A stretch of 64,000 nt of DNA from Archaeoglobaceae archaeon (GTDB lineage Archaea; Halobacteriota; Archaeoglobi; Archaeoglobales; Archaeoglobaceae): contig JALSOQ010000009.1 in NCBI GenBank assembly GCA_026986375.1, positions 1 to 64,000 of the forward strand, in the 5' to 3' direction. A program made the position numbers and the translations under genes. Each line of letters starts with the position of its first letter. The stretch's first letter is position 1. Below, piece by piece: positions 8,263-16,486 of the stretch. The notes below the pieces were generated by a model. That model was given only the letters and a program-made list of their open reading frames with translations. It ran no database searches and was not told the DNA's origin.

Positions 8263-9126
8263 TTATATCACTCTCCTTAGTATTCTGATAAGTTCTTCCT
8301 CCGAAATGGGTATATCTTCCTCCATAAGCTTCTGTAATTTTTTGAGGATGTTCGGAGGAATATCCTTCAAACTGACGTTCAGACTTTTCAGAACTTCCTC
8401 CAAGCTCGCTCTAACCCTTGCTCTGGTTACGTATTCCAGTCCTTCAACCACTATTCCCAAACCTCTAAGTATCCTGTAAGGAAAGACACCCTCCGCATGC
8501 CAGGAGCCACGGTGCTTGATTATTCTCAGGGTTCTGTTGAAAGCCTCCCCGTAACCCAAGTTTTTCAGATGAATCACGCTGTCCCCCAAGAACACCGGCA
8601 CGGTTATCGAAGGGTTGTTTAGGTTTCCGTCCAAGGGTTCCTCTATGGTAACGACGGACGTCCCGACCTCTCTCAACTTTGAGAAAAACCAATTAACGTC
8701 CTTTCTCATTTCAAAGCTTAGAGAGGCTATCAGCGGAGTAAAGGAGTCTATGACTATTCTGACGTTATCTTCGGATGCGTTGCTCAGTATGAAATCCAAT
8801 AGATTGCTGTTCAGGTATGATATGTCCTCAACGTGAAAGTTGCTACCGACGAGCAGATCGCCGTCATCTATGTAATTTTTGACATCGTCCCAGCCCATGG
8901 ACAACGCCAGTTCCACTACGCTCTTTTCATCCATATCGAACGATACGAAAATCCCCTTCTCTCCGCTTTCTAACCCTTTAAGCAAAAATTGCAATGCAAA
9001 AATCGTTTTTCCAACTCCGGCGGATCCCAAAACTATGTTCACGGTGTTTCGGTGGTATCCTCCACCCAATAACTCGTCCAACCCGAATATTCCCGTCTTG
9101 ACTCTCTTTGTGTTGTTGAACTTCAT
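8263..9126 (-). CDS. KaiC-like RecA-superfamily ATPase
   Basis: 287 residues, one RecA/KaiC domain plus a helical C-terminal tail. The N-terminus [17 protein letters not shown] and Walker A GSAGVGKT (about residues 34-41) are typical of archaeal KaiC-like proteins. Walker B is VRIVIDSFTPL (about 122) and the catalytic glutamate region is SFDMDE (about 62). The C-terminal about 60 residues (SLNVSLKDIPPNILKKLQKL onward) form a charged helical extension. It heads the operon with the roadblock-like and FIST-like genes, so it is likely the switch ATPase of a signalling module rather than a repair protein. Confidence 0.88.
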   Translation of the reverse strand: MKFNNTKRVKTGIFGLDELLGGGYHRNTVNIVLGSAGVGKTIFALQFLLKGLESGEKGIFVSFDMDEKSVVELALSMGWDDVKNYIDDGDLLVGSNFHVEDISYLNSNLLDFILSNASEDNVRIVIDSFTPLIASLSFEMRKDVNWFFSKLREVGTSVVTIEEPLDGNLNNPSITVPVFLGDSVIHLKNLGYGEAFNRTLRIIKHRGSWHAEGVFPYRILRGLGIVVEGLEYVTRARVRASLEEVLKSLNVSLKDIPPNILKKLQKLMEEDIPISEEELIRILRRVI

Positions 9127-9224
9127 TATAATCAGGATGTTACGCCGTGTATTTATAGGTTTTTTAACGTTTGACGTGTTTAATTTTTAAATTAATTTAA
9201 AAATAAATAAATAATTCTGGAATG

Positions 9225-10208
9225 TCATTTATCTTCGATGCCCCTTTCGGTTATCTTGAAAACCACCTCTCCCTCCGGAAGGTGGGGAGAATCTATGAGC
9301 CTCGCAACTCTAAGCTCACCCTTGCTCTTCTTGAGGTATATCCTGAACGTCGCGGTGTGTGCTACGACGTGCCCGCCTATCGGCCTCGTGGGATCTCCGT
9401 AGAAAGCATCTGGCTTGGCCTGAACCTGATTCGTCACGACTATGGCGGCGTTGAATATCTCCCCGAACCTCATGAGGTCGTGGAGATGCCTGTTGAGCTT
9501 CTGCTGTCTGTCCGCCAGAGTCCCCCTCCCCACGTATTCCGCTCTGAAGTGGGATGTTAGGGAATCCACTATCAAAAGTCTTACCGGCCTTCCTTCCTTC
9601 ATGAGTTTCTGGGCAAGTTCTTTAGCCTGATCGACGAGCAACATCTGATGGTTCGAGTTGTAAGCCTGAGCGACGTATATGTTCTTCAAAACCTCCTTCG
9701 GATCGAGTCCTTTCGCTTCAGCCATCTGAACTATTCTCTCGGGTCTGAACGTGTTTTCCGTGTCGATGACGATCACCGAACCTTCGAGACCGCCCTTATC
9801 CTTAGGAAGCTGAACGTTTACGGCCAGTTGGTGACATATTTGCGTCTTTCCACTACCAAACTCTCCGAAGAGCTCCGTAATGGCTTGAGTCTCGATTCCA
9901 CCGCCCAAAAGCTCGTCCAAAGCCTTGCTTCCAGTGGTGATCTTTCCTATGCTTTGCCTCCTTTCGAGCAGCTTCTCCCCGCTCTCGAATCCGCCCATGT
10001 TGGCAAGCTTCCTCGCGGCAGCTATGATCTGCATAGCCTTCGATTCCCCTATCTCCGCTACAGCGCTCAACTCCTGAGGAGATGCAACCGCTACGGCCTC
10101 TATTGTAGTGTATCCCGCCTCTCTCAACTTCTCAGCTATTGCAGGCCCTACTCCGGGCAAGTCTTCGAGATCCAACATCTTTCCTTCAACATCAGCATCC
10201 TTCGCCAT
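9225..10208 (-). CDS. radA: RadA recombinase
   Basis: 327 residues. The N-terminal helix-hairpin-helix domain contains [17 protein letters not shown] (about 15-31) and the RecA core has Walker A GEFGSGKT (about 115) and Walker B LLIVDSL. The DNA-binding loops include the conserved [21 protein letters not shown] (split here as TNQVQAKP and PTRPIGG). It forms the filament for homologous strand exchange. ATG 10208 follows GAGGTGAAGG. Its promoter region is shared with a divergent H/ACA RNA candidate: a minus-strand TATA (AGCTATATACA, 10250-10260) fits a short leader. Confidence 0.97.
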   Translation of the reverse strand: MAKDADVEGKMLDLEDLPGVGPAIAEKLREAGYTTIEAVAVASPQELSAVAEIGESKAMQIIAAARKLANMGGFESGEKLLERRQSIGKITTGSKALDELLGGGIETQAITELFGEFGSGKTQICHQLAVNVQLPKDKGGLEGSVIVIDTENTFRPERIVQMAEAKGLDPKEVLKNIYVAQAYNSNHQMLLVDQAKELAQKLMKEGRPVRLLIVDSLTSHFRAEYVGRGTLADRQQKLNRHLHDLMRFGEIFNAAIVVTNQVQAKPDAFYGDPTRPIGGHVVAHTATFRIYLKKSKGELRVARLIDSPHLPEGEVVFKITERGIEDK

Positions 10209-10228
10209 ACCTTCACCTCTCCGTTACC

Positions 10229-10238
10229 CTTAAATACA
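10229..10238 (+). promoter_or_regulatory. TATA box for H/ACA RNA candidate
   Basis: CTTAAATACA on the plus strand lies about 25 nt upstream of the first base of the 10257 hairpin. It interleaves with the radA promoter on the other strand. Confidence 0.45.
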
Positions 10239-10256
10239 TCCCGTCCAACTGTATAT

Positions 10257-10315
10257 AGCTCCGCCCCTCACGCCCGAGTGACAAACATGATCTCGGGTCG
10301 GTTGGCGGAGCTACA
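10257..10315 (+). ncRNA. H/ACA guide RNA candidate
   Basis: One complete H/ACA unit. The lower stem AGCTCCGCC (10257-10265) pairs with GGCGGAGCT (10304-10312). The pocket is CCTCACG on the left and TCGGTT on the right. The upper stem CCCGAG (10273-10278) pairs with CTCGGG (10292-10297), capped by a 13-nt loop with GA...UGA, as in an archaeal K-loop. The ACA box follows at 10313-10315, 15 nt after the upper stem, the canonical 14-16 nt spacing. A TATA box sits about 25 nt upstream. Such RNAs guide Cbf5 to isomerise a uridine. A target of the form AACCGA-UN-CGUGAGG is predicted by pairing but was not matched to rRNA here. Confidence 0.72.
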
Positions 10316-10576
10316 ATTTTACCTATAAATTCTTTTTCCCGGTAATCTCTATGGGAAGTTGGCGTCATGGCTATTTTAACCTTACGAGTATATATTTCAG
10401 TATAGATTATAAAAATATTGAAAGTTTCATAAAATTTATGAACGGGTCTTAAAAGGATTAAAAAATCCTTAGTTCTTCCAAGCATCTTTGAAGAATCTTT
10501 AGCGCCGTTGAAATTCATCGAAAAAATTATATAGCTATGATATGAGCGTTATGAAAAAATTTGAGAGGGTGATGAA

Positions 10577-12025
10577 ATGGACGTAGAACAGGCGAAGAAG
10601 ATTTTGGAGGAAAATAAAGTAAAACAAGTTCTCTGCGCTTTTCCGGACGTTAGGGGCTATTTGATGACTTTCTCCATCCCGGCGAGGGAGTTCATCGAGG
10701 GCGACGCTTTTGAGGGAATAGGATTCGACGGATCTTCAATAAGAGGTTTCAAGACGATAGAGCAGAGCGACATGGTTTGGAAGGCCGACCCGAGCACTTT
10801 GAGAATAATCCCGTGGATTGACGACCCGATTCAGAAGAGCGCAATAATGTTCGGAAACGTTTACGAGGCCGGAGGAGAGGAGTTGGCGGAGTGCGACCCG
10901 AGAGGATATGTGGCGGAGAGGATAGAGAAGAAGCTGAAGGAGGAGGGCAAGTCGGCGATATTCGGTCCCGAAATAGAGTTCTTCGTATTCGAAAGCTTGG
11001 ATCCGACGATGCTCGCTTGGGATCTCTGGGTATCTCCGAACGGCGGTGCTGGGGACAGCTGGGGTCCGCCGAGGGTGATGCCCGAGAGTCCGGAACTGAT
11101 GGCCGGAAACAACTTCATAATAAGGCCAAAGGAGGGATACTTCAGGCCTCCGCCGGAGGACACCACGGTGGAATACAGAAACTTGCTCGTCCACTACTTG
11201 GATCAGATGGGCGTTACTGTCGAATACCACCACCACGAGGTTGCCACAGCTGGACAAGTCGAGTTGGACTTCAAGCCTAAGCAGGTCGTTGAAGTCGGTG
11301 ACGCCTTCTACATCTACAAGTTCGCGGCGAAGAACTTGGCGAAGATGATGGGGATGATAGCGACTTTCATGCCGAAACCGCTCTACTTGGACAACGCGAG
11401 CGGTATGCACACCCACCAGAGCCTTTGGGAGGGAGAGCCGTTCAAGGGCAAGAACCTCTTCGCAGATCCCGACGACGAGTTCGGACTGAGCCAGACCGGA
11501 AGGTATTACATAGGAGGTTTGCTCGAGCACGCCAAGGCTCTTACTGCTCTCTGCTGTCCGACCGTCAACTCCTACAAGAGGCTCGTTCCGGGATTCGAGG
11601 CTCCGATTTACATCTGCTGGAGCCCGAGAAACAGATCCGCTCTGGTTAGAGTTCCGGTTTACTTCAAGAAGCCTTCCGCGATAAGAGCGGAATACAGAGG
11701 AGCGGATCCGAGTTGCAACCCGTATTTAGCGATTCCGGCGATGCTCGCCGCTGGATTGGACGGAATAAAGAAGAAGATCGACCCCGGAGATCCGTTGATG
11801 AAGGACGTTTACGAGCTCTCGCCGAAGGAGAAGAAGGAATACGGCGTCGGAGAGTTGCCAACGACCCTAAGGGATGCGCTGGATCACTTGGCGAGCGACG
11901 AGGTTCTGCAGAAGGTCTTGGGATCGCACATATTCGACGCTTTCATGGAGATCAAGACGGACGAGTGGAACCAGTATTGTCTCTACATCACGCCTTGGGA
12001 GTTCATGAAGTATATGGACATCTAA
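10577..12025 (+). CDS. glnA: Glutamine synthetase
   Basis: 482 residues, GSI type: makes glutamine from glutamate, ammonia and ATP. The beta-grasp N-terminus is followed by the catalytic barrel with FGPEIEFFVF, the metal site EVATAGQVELD, the ATP loop region NASGMHTHQSLW and VPGFEAPIYICWSPRNRSA. The C-terminal adenylylation-type tyrosine region is not conserved, in line with archaeal control by other means. GAGGGTGATGAA precedes the ATG. Upstream there is an AT-rich promoter zone with TTATATAGC (about 10526-10534), so a leader of about 25 nt is expected. Confidence 0.97.
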   Translation: MDVEQAKKILEENKVKQVLCAFPDVRGYLMTFSIPAREFIEGDAFEGIGFDGSSIRGFKTIEQSDMVWKADPSTLRIIPWIDDPIQKSAIMFGNVYEAGGEELAECDPRGYVAERIEKKLKEEGKSAIFGPEIEFFVFESLDPTMLAWDLWVSPNGGAGDSWGPPRVMPESPELMAGNNFIIRPKEGYFRPPPEDTTVEYRNLLVHYLDQMGVTVEYHHHEVATAGQVELDFKPKQVVEVGDAFYIYKFAAKNLAKMMGMIATFMPKPLYLDNASGMHTHQSLWEGEPFKGKNLFADPDDEFGLSQTGRYYIGGLLEHAKALTALCCPTVNSYKRLVPGFEAPIYICWSPRNRSALVRVPVYFKKPSAIRAEYRGADPSCNPYLAIPAMLAAGLDGIKKKIDPGDPLMKDVYELSPKEKKEYGVGELPTTLRDALDHLASDEVLQKVLGSHIFDAFMEIKTDEWNQYCLYITPWEFMKYMDI

Positions 12026-12245
12026 CTTTTTTATTAATTTTGAGAAATTTTTATTTAGTTTCTCAAGTTTATCGACTATGTTCAATTTTAACGTTTGAAC
12101 TTTATAAATTCTGTTGAAAAATTTTTATCGTTCGGCTGTATTCTTTAACGATGTTTCAGTTTACGCTATATTTTGATCAAGATTTTATAAATGACGAAAA
12201 TATTAAATATGAGAAAAAATATAGAAAATATTGGAGGTGTTCGAG

Positions 12246-12560
12246 ATGGGGGTTCATAGAATAACGAGCGAGGCCGCGAAGTATTACGCGAAGAGGGAAA
12301 AGGTTTTGGGTGCCGGAATAGTTTTGCTCGGCTCCGCGAGCGAAAAACTCGATCAGCTTTCGAAGGAGCAGTTGGAGAAGTTGGGTGACATCGCGGCCGA
12401 GTTGTTCCCTCACGCTCCCGGTTACGCCGGAAAGCTGTTGCCGATAATCGCGAGGCTCTTCTGGAAACTCGCCGGAGTTGGGGAGAAAGAATACAAATAC
12501 GTGGAGCTCGAAGAACTTGAAAAGATGATAGAAGAACTGAGGAAGGAAATAGGAGAATAA
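12246..12560 (+). CDS. Unknown 104-residue protein
   Basis: Not recognised. The start is ATG 12246 after GGAGGTG (12232-12238); the TTG at 12231 lies inside that ribosome binding site. The protein is mostly helical: an N-terminal stretch HRITSEAAKYYAKREKVLGA, a proline-containing middle (FPHAPGYAGKLLPIIARLFW) and a highly charged C-terminal helix (ELEELEKMIEELRKEIGE) that could form a coiled coil. Own AT-rich promoter region of about 220 bp after glnA. Codon use matches the neighbours, so it is likely a real gene. Confidence 0.75.
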   Translation: MGVHRITSEAAKYYAKREKVLGAGIVLLGSASEKLDQLSKEQLEKLGDIAAELFPHAPGYAGKLLPIIARLFWKLAGVGEKEYKYVELEELEKMIEELRKEIGE

Positions 12561-12563
12561 TAT

Positions 12564-14237
12564 TCAGGCTTTTTTCTTTTTTAATTGACTTTCGTATAGC
12601 TTCGCGATCCTTTCTATCGTATCCGCTTCCTCTGGGCTCTTGTCGTCCCTAACCCTTATGAAACGCGGAAATCTAAGGGCGAATCCGCTCTCATACTTTG
12701 GACTCTTCTGTATCTCTTGATACGCAACTTCGAAGACTATTTTAGGCTGGAACTTGATCTTCCTCCCTTCCTCGTATTCTATGAGGGGTTTGAAGAGCTC
12801 CGTGAGCTCCTCCAAGTCTTCGTCCGTAAACCCTGTCCCCACCTTACCCACCGGCAAGAGCTTTCCGGTCACGGGATCCCTGCAAGCGAGTTCGAAGGAA
12901 CTTATCAGATGGCTTCTCCTTCCCTCTCCCCACTCCCCTCCTATCACTACCAAATCGAGGGTCTCCATCACCTCCTTGAGCTTCAGCCAGTGCTTACCCC
13001 TCTTCCCCGGGATGTATGGGGATTTCGGATTCTTCAGCATGGCCCCCTCGTGCCCGGCATCCAAAGCCTCTCTGAAGACCCTCTCTATCTCGTCCTTTCT
13101 GTTCGTGACTATCTGATTGGCTATTCTAACGATTTCGTTTTCTTTGACGACGGATTCGAGAATCTTCCTCCTCTCCTCCAAAGGAAGATCTATGACCTCT
13201 CCGTCGTTGTAAAGGATGTCAAAGAAGTAAACGATTAGCGATATCTCTCCCATAACCTTCGTAATCTCGTGCTTCCTCCTGAACCTCCTCAGCACGTGCT
13301 GGAACGGCATCGGCTTCCCGTCCTTCACCGCTATGACTTCCCCGTCCAAAATCACACCTTCCTTGACGCACCTCTTTACAGCCTCGACTATTTCCGGCAA
13401 GGCTTTTGTGACGTTTTCGAGCCTCCTTGAGTATATCGTGACCTTCCCGTTACCCCAGTGAACCTGCACCCTGCTCCCGTCGAACTTCCACTCCACGGCC
13501 ACGTTCTTCATCTCCCTTATAGCCTCTTCTATGCTCTCCGCAACCTGAGCGAGCATCATTCTAACCGGCACGTGCAACTCTATCTTAAGCTCTTTAAGTC
13601 CTTCCTTCCCCCTGTTCTTCGCAACGACCGCTACCCTCCCCAAATCGTTCGTTATCATGTAAGCTCTTTCCACGAGCTCGGGATCGACCAAAAACGCCCT
13701 CGCAATCGCATCCCTAATTATACCTTCCCCTACTCCAAGTCTCATCTCTCCCAGCACGAGCCTCGTCAGATACCTCGCCTCTATGGGCGTTGCGGAAACG
13801 TAGAGATCTGTCAGAAGCATTATCTTCCTCTTCTGACTACCTTCCCCTTCAAGGCTGGCTATTTTATCGAATATCTCTCTAACTTTCGCTATCGTAAGCT
13901 CTTCGGCGAAAAGCGTCATCTGTGACTTGCCCCTTATGAGCTTCTCCGCAGCCAATCCCAAGTCCCCGTATTCCTTCACGAGTTGCTCTATTCTTCTCCT
14001 ATCCACTCCGCTCACGACCTTCAAAGCTTCGTAGATAAGCCCGACTCCGACTCCGAGTTCCCTCTCATCCCAAGTAGGATAAACCTGTCCCATGAGGAAT
14101 AGGATTACGTTGTAGAGGTCGTTATCGTCCTCTATCTTCTTGATGAATGTCGCTATCCTCGCGGTCATTTCGAGAGTCGAGGAGATCCTCTCCAAAATCG
14201 AACAGAATTCCGCGAATTCACGGAACTTGAGGCTCAT
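12564..14237 (-). CDS. lig: ATP-dependent DNA ligase
   Basis: 557 residues, the normal size for archaeal replicative ligase. The N-terminal helical DNA-binding domain is followed by the adenylation domain with motif I EWKFDGSRVQVHW (catalytic lysine, about residue 249), motif III SLIVYFFDILY, motif IV EGAMLKNP and motif V HWLKLK. The OB-fold domain closes the protein, ending in a short basic tail (QLKKKKA), where PCNA-binding motifs often lie. It joins Okazaki fragments and repair nicks. It is convergent with the 12246 gene, with only three bases between stop codons. Confidence 0.97.
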   Translation of the reverse strand: MSLKFREFAEFCSILERISSTLEMTARIATFIKKIEDDNDLYNVILFLMGQVYPTWDERELGVGVGLIYEALKVVSGVDRRRIEQLVKEYGDLGLAAEKLIRGKSQMTLFAEELTIAKVREIFDKIASLEGEGSQKRKIMLLTDLYVSATPIEARYLTRLVLGEMRLGVGEGIIRDAIARAFLVDPELVERAYMITNDLGRVAVVAKNRGKEGLKELKIELHVPVRMMLAQVAESIEEAIREMKNVAVEWKFDGSRVQVHWGNGKVTIYSRRLENVTKALPEIVEAVKRCVKEGVILDGEVIAVKDGKPMPFQHVLRRFRRKHEITKVMGEISLIVYFFDILYNDGEVIDLPLEERRKILESVVKENEIVRIANQIVTNRKDEIERVFREALDAGHEGAMLKNPKSPYIPGKRGKHWLKLKEVMETLDLVVIGGEWGEGRRSHLISSFELACRDPVTGKLLPVGKVGTGFTDEDLEELTELFKPLIEYEEGRKIKFQPKIVFEVAYQEIQKSPKYESGFALRFPRFIRVRDDKSPEEADTIERIAKLYESQLKKKKA

Positions 14238-14418
14238 CGTTCCAATTACACGGTTAAAATATAAGCGTCTTTCGACTGAAAAAATTATATATAAATTTAT
14301 TTTATTTATTTAAAAATTTTTCATATGTTAAAAACCTCTCCGAACGCTGGGAATATCCCCTGCTCGCAACCGTGCAATCGCCTTAGCTGTTTTACTTACG
14401 AATGGGAACTCCTTTCGT

Positions 14419-14604
14419 ATGATCAAAGGAAGATTAATTTACCCTATTACAGACGACAAAGACTTTGGAGAACTTGTTTTTAGGTTGGGTAAACCTTCAA
14501 ACGGTGTTATACTCATAAGAACATCCACTACAAATCCTAAGAAGAGATTCGAACTGTTAAAGATTTTACTGAATACTGTTGACGTAAGAGATAGGTTCAT
14601 ATGA
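14419..14604 (+). pseudogene. Truncated DUF5615-like (PIN-like) fragment
   Basis: 61 residues beginning MIKGRLIYPITDDKDFGELV, continuing FRLGKPSNGVILIR. This matches the C-terminal half of DUF5615 PIN-like proteins, where a conserved TxDKDFG motif follows a GRLI strand. The N-terminal half with its first acidic residues is absent: upstream in-frame sequence (14340-14418) does not resemble it. The fragment is therefore probably inactive, a relic of a toxin-antitoxin-type gene. The call is from memory of the motif. Confidence 0.55.
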
Positions 14605-14635
14605 TGTCGTGAAGACCAGAAAAATTAAATGATTG

Positions 14636-15295
14636 TCATCTCAAACCTACAAGCTCCTCCAAAGCTTTCTTGGGATCTTTAGCTTTAACTATACCACTTG
14701 CGAGCAGAACCCCCTCAGCACCCAAATCCAACGCTGCAACGTAGTCTTCGTGATTCGTAATTCCGGCCCCGCAGAGAACTTTGACGTTCGGATTTACCTC
14801 CTTTGCCGCTTTAACCGCACCTTCAACAACTTCCGGCTCCGCCTTGCTGACGGGTATACCAGTTCCTATTAGTTCCGGCGGTTCGACGGCAACGTAATCC
14901 GGATTCAGCGCTGCTGCTGCTTTTGTCGTAGCGACATTGTTCGTGCATACGACCGAAATTAGATCGAGCTTTCTGAACTTGCTGACCAAAAACTCAATGT
15001 CCGCGAGCTTCAACCTTCTTTCGCTGTGGTTTATGAGACTTCCCTTAGCCCCCTTCTCCTTTATCATCTCCGCCGTAATTCTTCCCGTGTGACTTCCGAA
15101 TTCTACAGCATCCACGTGCTGTGCGTAAACGTCTATTTCCAGCTTTGCGAACTCGGCCAGATCTAAGAACGTCGGAGCGATCGCTATGTAGTCGTCCACC
15201 TTCTTGGCAACCTCTTCAGCCGCTTTGGCTATCTCGTATCCCTTCTTCCCGAAACCCTCAGCGTAGGCCTTGAAGTTTATGATGATCACGCCCAT
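14636..15295 (-). CDS. tpiA: Triosephosphate isomerase
   Basis: 219 residues, the compact archaeal tetrameric form. Motifs: substrate lysine NFKAYAEG (residue 8 region), the general-acid histidine in NHSERR (about 91-96), the catalytic glutamate loop AVEPPELIGTGIPVSK (about 138-153) and the phosphate-binding CGAGI and GVLLASG. Interconverts DHAP and glyceraldehyde 3-phosphate. ATG 15295 is divergent from the PfkB kinase gene with about 50 bp between. Confidence 0.96.
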   Translation of the reverse strand: MGVIIINFKAYAEGFGKKGYEIAKAAEEVAKKVDDYIAIAPTFLDLAEFAKLEIDVYAQHVDAVEFGSHTGRITAEMIKEKGAKGSLINHSERRLKLADIEFLVSKFRKLDLISVVCTNNVATTKAAAALNPDYVAVEPPELIGTGIPVSKAEPEVVEGAVKAAKEVNPNVKVLCGAGITNHEDYVAALDLGAEGVLLASGIVKAKDPKKALEELVGLR

Positions 15296-15344
15296 GAGTA
15301 AAGGCCGGCAACAAAATATAAAGCGTTATTGCCTAAGCGTTGAC

Positions 15345-16241
15345 ATGGATGCCATAGGATTCGGAGCGCTCAACGTCGACAAGATATACCTCATCAACAA
15401 AATTCCCAAGGCGGAGGAGGAGGCTTACGTTAAAGACGTCAAGATTTTCGCCGGAGGTTCCGCTTCCAACACAATAGCCGGGCTGTCAAAGTTGGGTTTG
15501 AAGACGGGTTACATAGGAAAGGTCGGAAACGATGCGGACGGGGATTTTCTGCTTGGGGATTTGAGGAGTTGGGGTGTCGATACCCACAACGTTATCAGAG
15601 CAGACGGGAGAAGCGGAAACGCCCTCATACTCGTCGACGAATACGGGAACAGAGCCATATTGGTTGATCCCGGAGTAAACGACACCATAAGCTTCGAGGA
15701 GATAGATTTGGATTACGTCTCGAAGTTCAGACTGCTCCACCTCACATCATTCATCTGCCGGATTTCCAACGAATCTTTCGAGTCGCAGAAGAAGTTGGTG
15801 AGGGAATTCGAAGGAATCGTAAGCTTCGATCCGGGAGCGGTTTACGCGGAGAGGGGATTGAAGGAGCTTAAGGAGATAGTGAAAGAAACGACGGTTTTCA
15901 TGCCGAACGCGATCGAAATGGAAATAATGACCGGATTGAGCTATAGAGAGGGGGCTATGGAGGTAATAGGGATGGGTGTGGAGGTTGTGGTGGTAAAGCT
16001 CGGCGAGAGGGGTTGTTACGTAACCGATGGAAATGTAGAGCTCGAAATTCCAGCGTTTGATGTGGAAGTGGTCGATACTACGGGAGCCGGAGATGCGTTC
16101 AACGCGGGATTTTTGTTCTACTACTTGAAGGGCAAGGACTTGGAGGAGTGCGGGAAGTTCGGAAATTACGTTGCTTCGCTCTGCGTTCAAAAGATTGGAG
16201 CAAGAGAAGGTTACAAGCTTATATCGGCCGGGAACTCGTAG
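15345..16241 (+). CDS. PfkB-family carbohydrate kinase
   Basis: 298 residues. N-terminal motif AGGSASNTIAGLSKLGLKTG (split: AGGSASN, GLSKLG) and the C-terminal PfkB signature DTTGAGDAFNAGF with the catalytic aspartate (about residue 247). This ribokinase-like family phosphorylates sugars or nucleosides; the substrate is not evident. Start placed at ATG 15345 rather than the longer 15270 reading, because the shorter start begins right at the family N-terminus (MDAIGFGALNVDKIYL) and AAAATATAA (about 15313) gives a leaderless-type promoter spacing. Confidence 0.92.
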   Translation: MDAIGFGALNVDKIYLINKIPKAEEEAYVKDVKIFAGGSASNTIAGLSKLGLKTGYIGKVGNDADGDFLLGDLRSWGVDTHNVIRADGRSGNALILVDEYGNRAILVDPGVNDTISFEEIDLDYVSKFRLLHLTSFICRISNESFESQKKLVREFEGIVSFDPGAVYAERGLKELKEIVKETTVFMPNAIEMEIMTGLSYREGAMEVIGMGVEVVVVKLGERGCYVTDGNVELEIPAFDVEVVDTTGAGDAFNAGFLFYYLKGKDLEECGKFGNYVASLCVQKIGAREGYKLISAGNS

Positions 16242-16414
16242 ATCTCGGTATCTATGTCTCCCAACTTTATTATCCTGCCGACGGTTCCGCAGTCCTTGCA
16301 TTTGACTTCCAAAACCTCCCTCCTCTTCTTCTCGCTTTTGATCCTCTTCAGGACGATACCTTTATGCTTCTTTCCGTCGTCGCAGACAGGGCAGTCGAAC
16401 TCTATTTCCTCCAT
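16211..16414 (-). CDS. Small zinc-ribbon protein
   Basis: 67 residues from ATG 16412-16414 (MEEIEFDCPVCDDGKKHKGI). Two Cys pairs, CPVC and CKDC about 30 residues apart, form a zinc ribbon. The rest is a basic strand region and a short acidic tail. It may relate to archaeal HVO_0476-type zinc-finger proteins, but it is shorter and this is unproven. An upstream ATG at 16456 would add 14 residues (MLERVLCGDN). It is divergent from the RecJ-like gene and overlaps the 3' end of the PfkB gene by 31 bp. Confidence 0.7.
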   Translation of the reverse strand: MEEIEFDCPVCDDGKKHKGIVLKRIKSEKKRREVLEVKCKDCGTVGRIIKLGDIDTEIYEFPADISL

Positions 16415-16486
16415 GTTGGAGGAAGGATTGTCTCCACATAAAACCCTTTCCAACATCCTTTTAGTCTTGGGAGTGATATCTCTTCG

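Noticed and set aside
9648-10328. 226-residue plus-strand ORF opposite radA
   Set aside because: It is the reverse-frame shadow of radA and runs through the H/ACA candidate; no ribosome binding site.
12231-12245. TTG start for the gene after glnA
   Set aside because: The TTG lies in the GGAGGTG ribosome binding site of ATG 12246.
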